Positions 7,190 to 15,386 of a stretch of DNA of 64,000 nt are shown here, piece after piece. The number at the start of each line of letters is the position of its first letter. Within the stretch, counting starts at the first letter, position 1. The stretch is from Sanguibacter antarcticus. GTDB taxonomy: Bacteria; Actinomycetota; Actinomycetes; Actinomycetales; Cellulomonadaceae. The stretch lies in assembly GCF_002564005.1 (NCBI RefSeq), contig NZ_PDJG01000001.1, positions 2,108,001 through 2,172,000 on the forward strand, given 5' to 3'. The notes under the pieces are model-generated. The model ran no database searches. It had not been told where the DNA came from and worked only from the letters and a program-made list of their open reading frames with translations. The position numbers and the translations under genes are program-made.

Positions 7190-7890
7190 GGCCACAAGGT
7201 CTCCTGGGTCCAGAGGTCGTCCTCGCGGGCATCGCGAGCACGGGCACTGCGGGTGTAGAGCAGACGGGTGTGCGCGCGGTCGTGCGACGCGCTCCAGAAC
7301 TCGACCCGGTCCGCGACGAGCACGTAGACCGCCCACTCCGGGTCGACGAGGCCGGGATCCTCATCGATGCGCGCACGCGCCGTCGCGAGCGCACGTGCGT
7401 GGTCGACGGTGGAGGACAACGGCTCGCTCTGGTGCCCGACGAGCGTCGCGGCCCGGGCTGCAGGCCTGCGGGCGAGGAAGTCGAGCTCGACCTCGTCACG
7501 GCCGAGGATCTCCACGCGCCCGGTCACACGGACCTGCCGACCGACGACGGGCCAGAAGAACGTCAGCGCCGCCGAAGCGTTCTCGGCCAGCGCCCGCCCC
7601 TTCGGGCTGGTCGCGTGCGTGGCGAACCACCAGCCGGACGAGTCGACGTCCTTGAGTGCGATCGTCCGTGCGCTCACGTCCTGGGACGCGTCGCTCGTCG
7701 AGAGGACCGGGGCGTGCGGGGCCAGCTGCCCTGCCTGCACCGCAGCATCGAGCCAGGCGACGAAGAGCTCAACCGGGTCTGCGGGAGCACCGGTCACGTC
7801 GAACGCAGGCACATCCTCGGAGAAGACCGGCATGGCACGCAGGCGAGCGCGCAGCGGTGAGGCGTGCCGGGGCGAGGCGTGCGCCGTCAC
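7186..7890 (-). CDS. Pyridoxamine 5'-phosphate oxidase-family flavoprotein
   Basis: 234 residues with the PNPOx split-barrel layout: an FMN-binding N-terminal half (APVLSTSDASQDVSARTIALKDVDSSGWWFATHATSPKGRAL), a central strand set (ALTFFWPVVGRQVRVTGRVE) and a C-terminal dimerisation region (WAVYVLVADRVEFWSASHDRAHTRLLY). The RxxxLK and SxKxR spacing resembles true PdxH, which oxidises pyridoxamine or pyridoxine phosphate to PLP. The C terminus is less typical, so a different substrate is possible. The start GTG at 7890 overlaps the GPP34 stop (GTGA). Met20 at 7833 is an alternative start; neither has a clear Shine-Dalgarno. Confidence 0.78.
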   Translation of the reverse strand: MTAHASPRHASPLRARLRAMPVFSEDVPAFDVTGAPADPVELFVAWLDAAVQAGQLAPHAPVLSTSDASQDVSARTIALKDVDSSGWWFATHATSPKGRALAENASAALTFFWPVVGRQVRVTGRVEILGRDEVELDFLARRPAARAATLVGHQSEPLSSTVDHARALATARARIDEDPGLVDPEWAVYVLVADRVEFWSASHDRAHTRLLYTRSARARDAREDDLWTQETLWP

Positions 7891-8606
7891 GAGGGGCTCG
7901 GGACGGTGGCGGCGGTGAGCACGACCATCATGGCGGCGTTCACTGCGTCGATCGCGCGCCGGACAGCCTGGTCTGCAACACCGCCGTCGCCGACGACCTT
8001 CGCTCGGCGACGCAGCTCCCTCGCGTTCACGCCGACGGCTCCGAGCACCGTCGGGACCCGATCGACAGCGTGCAGCATGCTGACGATCGCTGCCTCGTGC
8101 GTCGTTGCGCTCCGCCCGATCACCAGGACGTCATAGAGCGCCGTCCGCAGAGTCTTCTCCTCCGCCGAACCGGTCGACGGCCAGGATCGGATCCGGAAGA
8201 TACGCAGGATCCGCTTCTCCTCGGACCGCAGCAGGCCCCGAGCGACGAGCCGTGCGAGCACTTCCTCCCGCAGACCTTTGTGCAGCTCCAGGAGCATGTT
8301 CTCGGGAGTCCGTGGCGTGACCGCCCCGATCCGGCGCAGCGCCTCGTCGAGCAGAGGCTCGCCTGTCGGACGGGGATCACGGACGACGAGCCGCCCCGCC
8401 TTCACCTGCTCCCCAGGGCCTGCGACCTCGACCTGGCCTGATGCCACGAGATCCAGCAAGACCGCCCCCGCGAGCGCGAGGTTGATCCTGCTCGGGTCGA
8501 CGACCGCCCGCCCAGAGATCTCGTGGACGAGCAGGAGCGCGACCTCCTCGACAAGGATCATGGATCCACGTGAGGGCCCGGAGCGGGGCGGTGCGGTGAG
8601 GTTCAT
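7887..8606 (-). CDS. GPP34 (GOLPH3-like) family protein
   Basis: 239 residues matching the GPP34 family: LVEEVALLLVHEISGRAVVDPSRINLALAGAVLLDL at the N terminus, LLDEALRRIG in the middle, and the late AATTHEAAIVSMLHAVDRV-type segment followed by RRRAKVVGDGGVADQAVRRAIDAVNAAM. Eukaryotic GOLPH3 binds phosphatidylinositol-4-phosphate on Golgi membranes. Actinobacterial homologues are soluble and of unknown role. The start ATG at 8606 overlaps the preceding ligase stop (ATGA), so it is made in step with that enzyme. Confidence 0.85.
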   Translation of the reverse strand: MNLTAPPRSGPSRGSMILVEEVALLLVHEISGRAVVDPSRINLALAGAVLLDLVASGQVEVAGPGEQVKAGRLVVRDPRPTGEPLLDEALRRIGAVTPRTPENMLLELHKGLREEVLARLVARGLLRSEEKRILRIFRIRSWPSTGSAEEKTLRTALYDVLVIGRSATTHEAAIVSMLHAVDRVPTVLGAVGVNARELRRRAKVVGDGGVADQAVRRAIDAVNAAMMVVLTAATVPSPS

Positions 8607-9718
8607 GCGTGCGTCGCCTCGACCGCTCGGGCGACGACGCCTTCGAGGTCCCGGCCCTCGGCGTACCAGGCTCGTTGGGCGTCGGCGCCGTTCCCCCGGG
8701 TCCAGACACGCTCGAGCATCTGGTGGACGAGGTCGAGGTCCCCGGAGTCCGCGAGCGCGGCCGAGACGTGGTCGACGAGCTCGGCGACGACGGTGCGCGC
8801 GGGCTGGGGGCGGAAGGTCGAGGGGCTGACGAGGTCTTCTCGGAGCCCGGAGCGTGCGGCCCGCCAGCTGGCTGCGCGGAGCTGTTCGACGCGGACCTGG
8901 GGTGTGGCGTCCCCGTCGGCGGCCTGTCGTGCGGCGGTCTCGACGAGGCCGCGGACGAGGGCGGCGAGGAGTGCGGCGTCGTCGGGCCGGAGGCAGACGT
9001 CGGCGACACGGACCTCGACGGTCGGGTAGCTCGCGGAGAGGCGGGCGTCGAAGTAGACCATCCCGGTGTCGAGGATCGCGCCGGTGTCGACGAGCCCTCG
9101 GACGGTGGAGTGGTAGGCGTCGGCGGACCCGAAGGCGGCGACGGGGCCTGCGGTCGGCCACCTGTTCCACACCTGGGAGCGGTAGCTGGCGTAGCCGCTG
9201 TCTTCGGCTTGCCAGTAGGGCGAGTTTCCGCTGAGGGCGAGGAGCGGGGAGAGCCAGGGGCCGATCCGGTCGAGGACGGCGACGCCTTCGGTGTCGTCCT
9301 CGACGCCGACGTGCACGTGGCACCCGCAGGTGAGCTGCTCACGGGCGGTGAGGCCGAACTGTCGGTTGATCTCGAGGTAGCGCGGCGCAGGGGTGGGTTC
9401 GGCGACGACGTGCAGGGGCGATGTGGCCAGGGCGACGACGCGTGCGTCGACCCGGTCTGCTGCCTGCTGGGCGCGGCGGCGCCCGTCGCGGATCTGGGTG
9501 GTGAGGTCGGTGAGGTCGGTGCACGGGTGTGTGCACGTCTCGATCTGCTGGAGGGTGAGCTCGGCTTCGAGGTCGCCTCCGGGGCCGTCGTCGTCTGCGG
9601 AGCCGTGGTCCGTCTCGTCGTGGGTACCGGCGGCGTCGAGCAGCGCTCGGGCGAGTGCCATCGGCTGCCCTCTGGGCCCGACGAGCAGGTACTCTTCCTC
9701 GACTCCTACGGTGCGCAC
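8603..9718 (-). CDS. Carboxylate-amine ligase, GCS2/YbdK family
   Basis: 371 residues of the glutamate-cysteine ligase type 2 family: MRTVGVEEEYLLV at the N terminus, PRYLEINRQFGLTAREQLTCGCHVHVGVED with the HVHVG metal/ATP-site signature, and the RSQVWNRWPTAGP segment. YbdK-type members form an amide bond between a glutamate-like acid and an amine using ATP, with weak gamma-glutamylcysteine synthetase activity. Mycothiol-producing actinobacteria do not need glutathione, and no ergothioneine (egtBCD) genes are nearby, so a different amine is likely. It is the first gene of the overlapping four-gene set. Its promoter must lie in the 100 nt between it and recQ. Confidence 0.85.
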   Translation of the reverse strand: MRTVGVEEEYLLVGPRGQPMALARALLDAAGTHDETDHGSADDDGPGGDLEAELTLQQIETCTHPCTDLTDLTTQIRDGRRRAQQAADRVDARVVALATSPLHVVAEPTPAPRYLEINRQFGLTAREQLTCGCHVHVGVEDDTEGVAVLDRIGPWLSPLLALSGNSPYWQAEDSGYASYRSQVWNRWPTAGPVAAFGSADAYHSTVRGLVDTGAILDTGMVYFDARLSASYPTVEVRVADVCLRPDDAALLAALVRGLVETAARQAADGDATPQVRVEQLRAASWRAARSGLREDLVSPSTFRPQPARTVVAELVDHVSAALADSGDLDLVHQMLERVWTRGNGADAQRAWYAEGRDLEGVVARAVEATHA

Positions 9719-9820
9719 GCGCTCAGTGTGCTGCCTGTGGTCTCGTCCCGCACGCTCAGGGGGCGTGTGCTGCTCGCTCGCGGGCGCCGAGCACCGACCG
9801 GTGGGTTGCCCGTCTGGCGT

Positions 9821-11713
9821 TCAGCCTGGCGTGTGGCCGAGCGTCTCGAGGACCCCTGGCCCGAACTTCTCGAGCTTGGCAGCGCCGACGCCGCCGACGG
9901 TCGAGAGGCTGTCGAGGGTGGTGGGTCGGAGGACGGCGATGTCGCGCAGGGTCGCGTCGTGAAAGACGACGTACGCGGGGACGCCTTGTTCCTTGGCTGT
10001 CGCGCCGCGCCAGGCGCGGAGCTTCTCGAAGGCTGATGCGGCGGTCTCGTCGAGGTCGGCTGCCGCTGCCCGGACCTTTCCGGTGCCAGATCCGCGTGCG
10101 TTCCGACTGCGGGGGGCTCTCGGTGCTTCGCGCCGGAGCAGCACTGGCCTGTTCCCGGACAAGACCTCCGCGCTCGCCTCGGTGAGCGCGAGGGTTCCGA
10201 AGCCGTCGCCGTCGACGCCGAGGAGCCCGCGGGCGAGGAGCTGGCGCACGACGGCCCGCCACTCACCGTCGGAGAGGTCGGCCCCGATGCCGAACGTGCT
10301 CAGGGACGTGTGACCGAGCTGGGTGACACGGGGCGTCTCCTTGCCGAGCAGGATGTCGACGAGGTGCCCTGCGCCGTATCGCTGGCCACGTTCGCGCTCG
10401 AGCCGGACGACCGTGGAGAGAAGCTTTTGTGCGGCGACCGTCCCGTCCCAGGTCTCGGGTGGCGCGAGGCAGGTGTCGCAGTTGCCACAGGGTGTGCTCG
10501 CTTGACCGAAGTAGGCGAGGAGCTGCACCCGGCGGCACTCGACCGTCTCGCAGAGGCTGAGCATCGCGTCGAGGTGTGCGGAGAGGGTGCGGCGGTGGGC
10601 GGCGTCGCCGTCGGAGGTGTCGATCATGCGCCGTTGCTGGACCACGTCCTGGAGCCCGTAGGCGAGCCATGCGGTGGCAGGGAGCCCGTCGCGCCCGGCG
10701 CGCCCGGTCTCCTGGTAGTAGCCCTCGACGGACTTGGGCAGGTCGAGGTGGACGACGAACCGGACGTCCGGCTTGTCGATGCCCATCCCGAAGGCGATGG
10801 TCGCGACCATGACGAGGCCGTCCTCGCGCAGGAACCGCGACTGGTTGGCGGCCCGGACGCGGGAGTCGAGGCCTGCGTGGTATGGCAGCGCGGGGATGCC
10901 CTGCGCCACGAGGTGCTCGGCGGTCTGCTCGACAGACTTGCGGGACAAGCAGTAGACGATGCCGGCGTCCCCGGGGTGCTCGGAGCGCAGGAGGTCGACG
11001 AGCTGCGTGCGGGGGCTGTTCTTCGCCGCGATCCGGTACCGGATGTTCGGGCGGTCGAAGCTCGCGACGAAGTGTCGGGCGTCGGTGAGCTGCAGGCGTC
11101 GGGCGATCTCGGTGTGCGTCGTCTCGGTCGCTGTCGCGGTGAGAGCGATGCGGGGGACGTCCGGCCACCGCTCGTGCAGGACGGACAGCTGGAGGTAGTC
11201 GGGCCGGAAGTCGTGCCCCCACTGGGAGACGCAGTGCGCCTCGTCGATAGCGAACAAGGCGACCGTGCCCCGGTCGAGGAGCGCGAGGGTCTCGGGGACG
11301 CGCAGGCGTTCGGGCGCGAGATAGAGCAGGTCGAGCGTGCCGGAGACGAACGCGTCCTCGACACGGCGGCGCTCCGTGTAGTCCTGGGTGGAGTTGAGGA
11401 AGCCCGCACGCACGCCGAGCGCGGACAGCGCGTCGACCTGGTCCTGCATGAGCGCGATGAGCGGCGAGACGACGACGCCCACGCCCTGACGCACCAGCGA
11501 GGGCACCTGATAGCAGAGCGACTTGCCGCCGCCGGTCGGCATGAGCACGAGGGCGTCCCCGCCGGCGACGACCGTCTCGATGATCTCGGCCTGGTCGCCG
11601 CGGAACGCGTCGTACCCGAAGACGGTGCGCAGCACGTCGAGCGCGCGCCCACCGGCGTCGACGGTCTCGGGGCGCGTCGGGGCGAGGACGGGTGTCTCGG
11701 GGAGCGAAGTCAC
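9821..11713 (-). CDS. recQ: ATP-dependent DNA helicase RecQ
   Basis: 630 residues. Superfamily 2 helicase core with Walker A MPTGGGKS (58-65), DEAH box (157-160), QWGHDFR motif 0/aromatic loop and motif [12 protein letters not shown] (335-344). A RecQ zinc-binding domain follows, with Cys393, Cys409, Cys412 and Cys415, then a winged-helix domain and a C-terminal HRDC domain (about 550-620) with the helix-hairpin-helix-like [21 protein letters not shown]. RecQ unwinds DNA 3' to 5' in recombination and replication-fork repair. All domains are present, so it should be functional. It appears to be a single-gene unit. Confidence 0.95.
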   Translation of the reverse strand: MTSLPETPVLAPTRPETVDAGGRALDVLRTVFGYDAFRGDQAEIIETVVAGGDALVLMPTGGGKSLCYQVPSLVRQGVGVVVSPLIALMQDQVDALSALGVRAGFLNSTQDYTERRRVEDAFVSGTLDLLYLAPERLRVPETLALLDRGTVALFAIDEAHCVSQWGHDFRPDYLQLSVLHERWPDVPRIALTATATETTHTEIARRLQLTDARHFVASFDRPNIRYRIAAKNSPRTQLVDLLRSEHPGDAGIVYCLSRKSVEQTAEHLVAQGIPALPYHAGLDSRVRAANQSRFLREDGLVMVATIAFGMGIDKPDVRFVVHLDLPKSVEGYYQETGRAGRDGLPATAWLAYGLQDVVQQRRMIDTSDGDAAHRRTLSAHLDAMLSLCETVECRRVQLLAYFGQASTPCGNCDTCLAPPETWDGTVAAQKLLSTVVRLERERGQRYGAGHLVDILLGKETPRVTQLGHTSLSTFGIGADLSDGEWRAVVRQLLARGLLGVDGDGFGTLALTEASAEVLSGNRPVLLRREAPRAPRSRNARGSGTGKVRAAAADLDETAASAFEKLRAWRGATAKEQGVPAYVVFHDATLRDIAVLRPTTLDSLSTVGGVGAAKLEKFGPGVLETLGHTPG

Positions 11714-11762
11714 CCGCCCACTGTAGGGGCCTCGGTGACACGCCTGGACGACCCGGACGCGG

Positions 11763-11797
11763 CACAGGCCCGCTCCCCTGATGGGGACGGGCCTGTG
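11763..11797 (-). terminator. Hairpin terminator behind the fasciclin gene
   Basis: Inverted repeat with arms CACAGGCCCG and CGGGCCTGTG plus an inner CCCC/GGGG stem, 16 nt beyond the stop codon of the fasciclin lipoprotein gene and ahead of recQ. No T run follows. Confidence 0.7.
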
Positions 11798-11812
11798 ACC
11801 GGGCTGTCTGCG

Positions 11813-12493
11813 TCACATCGTGGGCATGAGCACCGAGTCGATGAGGTAGACGGTCGCGTTGGCGGTGACGACGCCACCACAGATGACCTTGGCGTCGTTG
11901 ACCATGAGGTCGTCGCCGGACCCGGTGACGGTCACGGTGTCGCCCTCGACGGTGGTGAGCTCTCCGGCGACCTGGTCGGGCGTGAGCTGACCGGGGACCA
12001 CGTGGTACGTGAGGATCGACGAGAGGGTGTCGGCGTCCGTCTTGAGGCCCTCGATGGTCGCTGCATCGATCTTCGCGAAGGCGTCGTCGACGGGGGCGAA
12101 CACCGTGAACTCGTCGCCGTTGAGGGTGTCGACGAGGTCGACGTCGGGGTTGAGCCCACCGCTCACGGCTGCCGTGAGGGTGGTGAGGATCGGGTTGTTC
12201 GAGGCTGCGACGGCGACGGGGTCGGTCGACATGCCGGTGATCGAACCAGCACCGTCGGGCACGGCGGTGGCGTACGCGGCGCACTCCGGGCCGACGAGGT
12301 TGGCGGCCGGGTCCGCCATCATGGCGTCGTCGGTCGGTTCCGTCATCGGGTCCTCGGTCATGGCCGCGTCGTCCGACATGCTCTCGGCTGCCGGGGTCTC
12401 GGTCGCCGTGTCGCTGCTGCAGGCCGACAGCCCGAACAGGGCCAGCATGGCGGCGGACGTGACGACGTACGAGGCGCGGTTGCGAACGTTCAT
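11813..12493 (-). CDS. Fasciclin-domain lipoprotein (MPT70/MPT83-like)
   Basis: 226 residues. A type II signal peptide ends in the lipobox LSAC with Cys25 as the lipidated residue, so the protein is anchored on the outer face of the membrane. Residues 39-59 form an acidic, methionine-rich linker (Met39, 45, 50, 58, 59). Residues about 75-226 are one FAS1 domain with the conserved [14 protein letters not shown] and [13 protein letters not shown] blocks. MPT83 of M. tuberculosis has the same plan. The ATG at 12493 has GAGGAGAG 4 nt upstream. It is divergent from the methyltransferase and dipZ genes and carries the same promoter motif as dipZ. FAS1 proteins bind surfaces or partners; no enzymatic role is known. 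Confidence 0.9.
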   Translation of the reverse strand: MNVRNRASYVVTSAAMLALFGLSACSSDTATETPAAESMSDDAAMTEDPMTEPTDDAMMADPAANLVGPECAAYATAVPDGAGSITGMSTDPVAVAASNNPILTTLTAAVSGGLNPDVDLVDTLNGDEFTVFAPVDDAFAKIDAATIEGLKTDADTLSSILTYHVVPGQLTPDQVAGELTTVEGDTVTVTGSGDDLMVNDAKVICGGVVTANATVYLIDSVLMPTM

Positions 12494-12544
12494 GGGACTC
12501 TCCTCTGCGTGGTGCCCCACGTCGTGCGGGGCGTCTCACACCGA

Positions 12545-12572
12545 GGTTCGGAGCCGCACGTCGAGCGGATGG
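12545..12572 (-). promoter_or_regulatory. ECF-type promoter, -35 CCATCC / -10 CGAACC
   Basis: On the minus strand CCATCC (12572-12567) and CGAACC (12550-12545) are separated by 16 nt, 52 nt ahead of the fasciclin start codon. The extended form ACCCATCCG-N15-CGAACCT is identical to the one directly ahead of dipZ. A CCATCC -35 box is what I recall for SigK promoters of mycobacterial mpt70/mpt83. Assignment to SigK is inference. Confidence 0.6.
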
Positions 12573-12580
12573 GTCCGGAC

Positions 12581-12596
12581 GGAAAAGAATTTTTCC
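12581..12596. promoter_or_regulatory. AT-rich dyad GGAAAA-N4-TTTTCC
   Basis: A perfect 6-bp inverted repeat in a rare AT-rich stretch, just upstream of the fasciclin promoter motif and about 60 nt ahead of the divergent methyltransferase. It could be an operator or an UP-like element; no regulator is assigned. Confidence 0.35.
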
Positions 12597-12656
12597 CGAC
12601 CTCCAGGAACTCGGTTCGTGGCCTGCGCTGTCAGCGGCTCCGGGCACTATGAGCCC

Positions 12657-13244
12657 ATGACGACAGCCGAGCAGTGGGACGCCGAGGCCGCCAGCTTTGA
12701 CGACCAACCTGATCATGGGCTGCGCGACGCGGCCGTCCGTACGGCATGGGCGGACCTCCTGCTGCCGCTCATGCCCCCGGCCCCGGCGCGCATCGCTGAC
12801 ATCGGGTGCGGGACCGGGACGTTGAGCCTGCTGCTCTCCGACGCCGGCCACCGGGTGTCCGGCCTCGACATCTCGCCGGCGATGGTGGCGCTGGCCACGA
12901 CGAAGGTCGCCCGCGCCGGCTACGAGCCGGACGTCCGCGGCGGTGACGCCGCAGCGCCACCGTGGCACCCCGGGTCGTTCGACGTGGTCCTCACTCGCCA
13001 TGTCCTCTGGGCGATGGACGACCCCGACGCAGCACTGGCGCGCTGGATCGAGCTGCTCGCGCCGCACGGCCGCCTGGTCCTCATTGAGGGACGCTGGTCG
13101 ACGGGCGCAGGGTTGTCGGCGGCCCGTGTCTGCGGTCTCGTCCGCCGATACCGCGCCGAGGCAGACGTCACCGTCCTAGACGACGCGAGGTATTGGGGCG
13201 CCCCCGTCAGCGACGAGCGGTACGTCGTCGTCAGCCGCTCCTGA
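12657..13244 (+). CDS. Class I SAM-dependent methyltransferase
   Basis: 195 residues. Motif I is IADIGCGTGTLSLLL (GCGTG at 50-54), the SAM-ribose acidic residue is Asp71 (GLDISPAM), and motif post-II DVVLTRHVLWAMDDP is present. This is a small cytosolic methyltransferase of the Methyltransf_11/25 type; the acceptor cannot be predicted. The start ATG at 12657 lies in the divergent region shared with the fasciclin gene. It ends 55 nt before dipZ and could be partly co-transcribed with it, though dipZ has its own promoter motif. Confidence 0.85.
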   Translation: MTTAEQWDAEAASFDDQPDHGLRDAAVRTAWADLLLPLMPPAPARIADIGCGTGTLSLLLSDAGHRVSGLDISPAMVALATTKVARAGYEPDVRGGDAAAPPWHPGSFDVVLTRHVLWAMDDPDAALARWIELLAPHGRLVLIEGRWSTGAGLSAARVCGLVRRYRAEADVTVLDDARYWGAPVSDERYVVVSRS

Positions 13245-13265
13245 CAAGACCGCCCGACCGTGCAC

Positions 13266-13293
13266 CCATCCGTGGGTGCCCCGGTGACGAACC
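13266..13293 (+). promoter_or_regulatory. ECF-type promoter of dipZ, -35 CCATCC / -10 CGAACC
   Basis: CCATCC (13266-13271) and CGAACC (13288-13293) are separated by 16 nt, the same boxes and spacing as ahead of the fasciclin gene, with shared flanks (ACCCATCCG and CGAACCT). The -10 ends 6 nt before the dipZ ATG, so transcription would begin at or next to the start codon. That fits a leaderless message and explains the missing Shine-Dalgarno. Confidence 0.62.
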
Positions 13294-13299
13294 TGCAGC

Positions 13300-15264
13300 A
13301 TGGAAACCCTCATTCTCATCGGGCTCATCGGTGGCCTCATCACCGGCATCTCACCGTGCATCCTCCCGATGCTTCCGGTGATCTTCTTCGCAGGCGGGGT
13401 CGAGGGCGCTCGTCCGCGCGGCGAGCCGCGCCCGGCCGACGACGCGTCAGCCGACTCTGCTGAGAGCACGGAGACCGTCCCTGCTCCCACGCCCCCGACC
13501 TCAGCGCTGTTCGCAGGCCTCCCCGCCGCAGTCCAGGTCGATGCCAAGGGCAAGGTCGCGGTCGACACCCGGCCGAAGCCTGCGAGCCGTCCGACCGCTC
13601 GCAGCACCGCTGGTGCGTCCCCCGCGCCGCGGCCCCCCTCCCGGTGGTCTCGCTCCTCGCGCCCGTACCTGGTCATCACCGGCCTCGTGGTGAGCTTCAG
13701 CTTCTTCACGCTGCTCGGGTCGCTCCTCCTTGGTGCGCTCGGACTCCCCCAGGACCTGCTGCGCTGGGTGGGCCTGGTGCTGCTGGCCATCATCGGTGTC
13801 GGCATGATCGTCCCTCGGCTCGAAGAGATCATCGAGAAGCCGTTCCAGCGGATCGCCGCGATCGGCGCACGTCGTGGCGCACGTAACAAGGACCGCGGCG
13901 CCTTCGTCCTCGGTCTGGGCCTCGGTGTCCTCTACGTCCCGTGCGCGGGCCCGGTGCTCGCCGCGATCACCGTCGCGGGTGCGACCGGGAACATCGGACC
14001 TGGGACGGTGGCGCTGACCGTCTCCTTCGCGATCGGCGCGGCCATCCCGCTCCTCGTCTTCGCTCTCGCCGGTCGCCGTGTCGCCGAGCGGGTCGGTGCG
14101 TTCCAGAAGCACACGCGGGGCATCCGGATCACCGGAGGCGTCGTCATGATCGTCCTGTCGGTCGCGCTGGCCTTCAACCTTCCTGCCTATCTCCAGCGTG
14201 CGCTCCCCGACTACACCGGAGCGCTCCAGGAGCAGGTCGACGCCTCTGACACCGTGCGCGAGGCTCTCGACCTCGGTGGCATCGTCACCGACGAGAACCG
14301 TGAGCTGTCCAACTGCTCCAACGGTGGCGACGAGCTCGAGAGCTGTGGCACCGCCCCGGCGCTGTCCGGTATCGACACCTGGCTCAACACGGACGGCGGC
14401 GAGCCGCTCGTCCTCGACCAGCTGAGCGACGACGGCAAGGTCGTGCTCATCGACTTCTGGACGTACTCCTGCATCAACTGCCAGCGAGCCATCCCCCACG
14501 TGAACGCCTGGTACGACACGTACAAGGACGTCGGCAACGGCTTCGAGGTCATCGGGGTGCACACCCCGGAGTTCGCGTTCGAGCGCGAGACCCGCAACGT
14601 CGTCGCCGGCGTCGCTGACCTGGGCGTGACCTACCCCGTCGCACAGGACAACAGCTATTCGACGTGGACGGCGTACCGCAACCGCTACTGGCCCGCCCAG
14701 TACCTCGTCGACGCCGACGGGACCGTCCGCCACATCCGCTTCGGCGAGGGCGGCTACGAGAACACCGAGAAGCTCGTCCGCGAGCTCCTCACCGCAGCGA
14801 ACCCCGGTGTGCCCCTGCCCGAGCCGACGACCGTCATCGACTCGACCCCGCAGGCGGAGACGACCCCGGAGACGTACTTCTCGGTGAACAAGATCGTCAA
14901 CTACTCCGGCTCGGCCAAGTACGCCGCGGGCGAGGGCGTCTTCACCGCGAACCCCGACCAGCCGGCGAGCACCTTCTCGCTGGACGGCACGTGGGAGATC
15001 GACTTCCAGGGCGCGACCGCCGTCTCGGACGATGCCCGCATCCAGCTCGCCTACAGCGGCACGGACGTCTTCGCCGTCCTGGGCGGAGAGGGCACGGTGA
15101 CCGCGACGGTGCGCACGGCCGACGGGACCACGCAGGTCCGTGAGATCGACGTGACCGGAAACCCCACCCTCTACCCGGTCCTTGAGGGCGAGGAGGCCAC
15201 GACAGGCATCATCGACCTCGAGCTCCCGCCGGGCGTCCAGGCGTTCACGTTCACGTTCGGGTGA
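13300..15264 (+). CDS. dipZ: DipZ: CcdA-type membrane domain fused to thioredoxin and C-terminal domain
   Basis: 654 residues. A CcdA/DsbD-like membrane domain has its two redox cysteines at Cys20 (GISPCILP) and Cys215 (YVPCAGPV). TM1 and TM2 are separated by an unusually long polar, Pro/Ala-rich loop (about 35-118). Residues about 360-480 are a thioredoxin-like domain with Cys391-Ile-Asn-Cys394; residues about 500-654 are the carbohydrate-binding-like DipZ C-terminal domain. The protein passes electrons from cytosolic thioredoxin to extracytoplasmic targets. An extra cysteine pair (Cys339, Cys349) precedes the thioredoxin domain. It is adjacent to a fasciclin lipoprotein, as in the mpt83-dipZ-mpt70 locus of M. 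tuberculosis. Confidence 0.92.
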   Translation: METLILIGLIGGLITGISPCILPMLPVIFFAGGVEGARPRGEPRPADDASADSAESTETVPAPTPPTSALFAGLPAAVQVDAKGKVAVDTRPKPASRPTARSTAGASPAPRPPSRWSRSSRPYLVITGLVVSFSFFTLLGSLLLGALGLPQDLLRWVGLVLLAIIGVGMIVPRLEEIIEKPFQRIAAIGARRGARNKDRGAFVLGLGLGVLYVPCAGPVLAAITVAGATGNIGPGTVALTVSFAIGAAIPLLVFALAGRRVAERVGAFQKHTRGIRITGGVVMIVLSVALAFNLPAYLQRALPDYTGALQEQVDASDTVREALDLGGIVTDENRELSNCSNGGDELESCGTAPALSGIDTWLNTDGGEPLVLDQLSDDGKVVLIDFWTYSCINCQRAIPHVNAWYDTYKDVGNGFEVIGVHTPEFAFERETRNVVAGVADLGVTYPVAQDNSYSTWTAYRNRYWPAQYLVDADGTVRHIRFGEGGYENTEKLVRELLTAANPGVPLPEPTTVIDSTPQAETTPETYFSVNKIVNYSGSAKYAAGEGVFTANPDQPASTFSLDGTWEIDFQGATAVSDDARIQLAYSGTDVFAVLGGEGTVTATVRTADGTTQVREIDVTGNPTLYPVLEGEEATTGIIDLELPPGVQAFTFTFG

Positions 15265-15306
15265 GGTCTGCTCTGACGTAGCGCTCGGTAGACACGGTCC
15301 CCGGGC

Positions 15307-15342
15307 ACCGTGAGAGGGGTGCGCTTGCACCCCTCTCACGGT
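15307..15342 (+). terminator. Strong rho-independent terminator after dipZ
   Basis: A 16-bp perfect stem (ACCGTGAGAGGGGTGC with its complement) and a GCTT loop, followed by TTT, 42 nt beyond the dipZ stop. One of the clearest terminators in the window. Confidence 0.85.
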
Positions 15343-15386
15343 TTCGACGTAGCCTGGTGACAGAAGTTCGTCGACTGAGGAGATCC

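Noticed and set aside
8603..9718. EgtA (ergothioneine gamma-glutamylcysteine ligase)
   Set aside because: The family matches, but no egtB, egtC, egtD or egtE gene is near, and the partners are unrelated, so the more general YbdK-type label is safer.
10263..13067. A 934-codon minus-strand frame overlapping recQ and the fasciclin gene
   Set aside because: It is out of frame with both real genes and gives an Arg/Pro/His-rich product without motifs.
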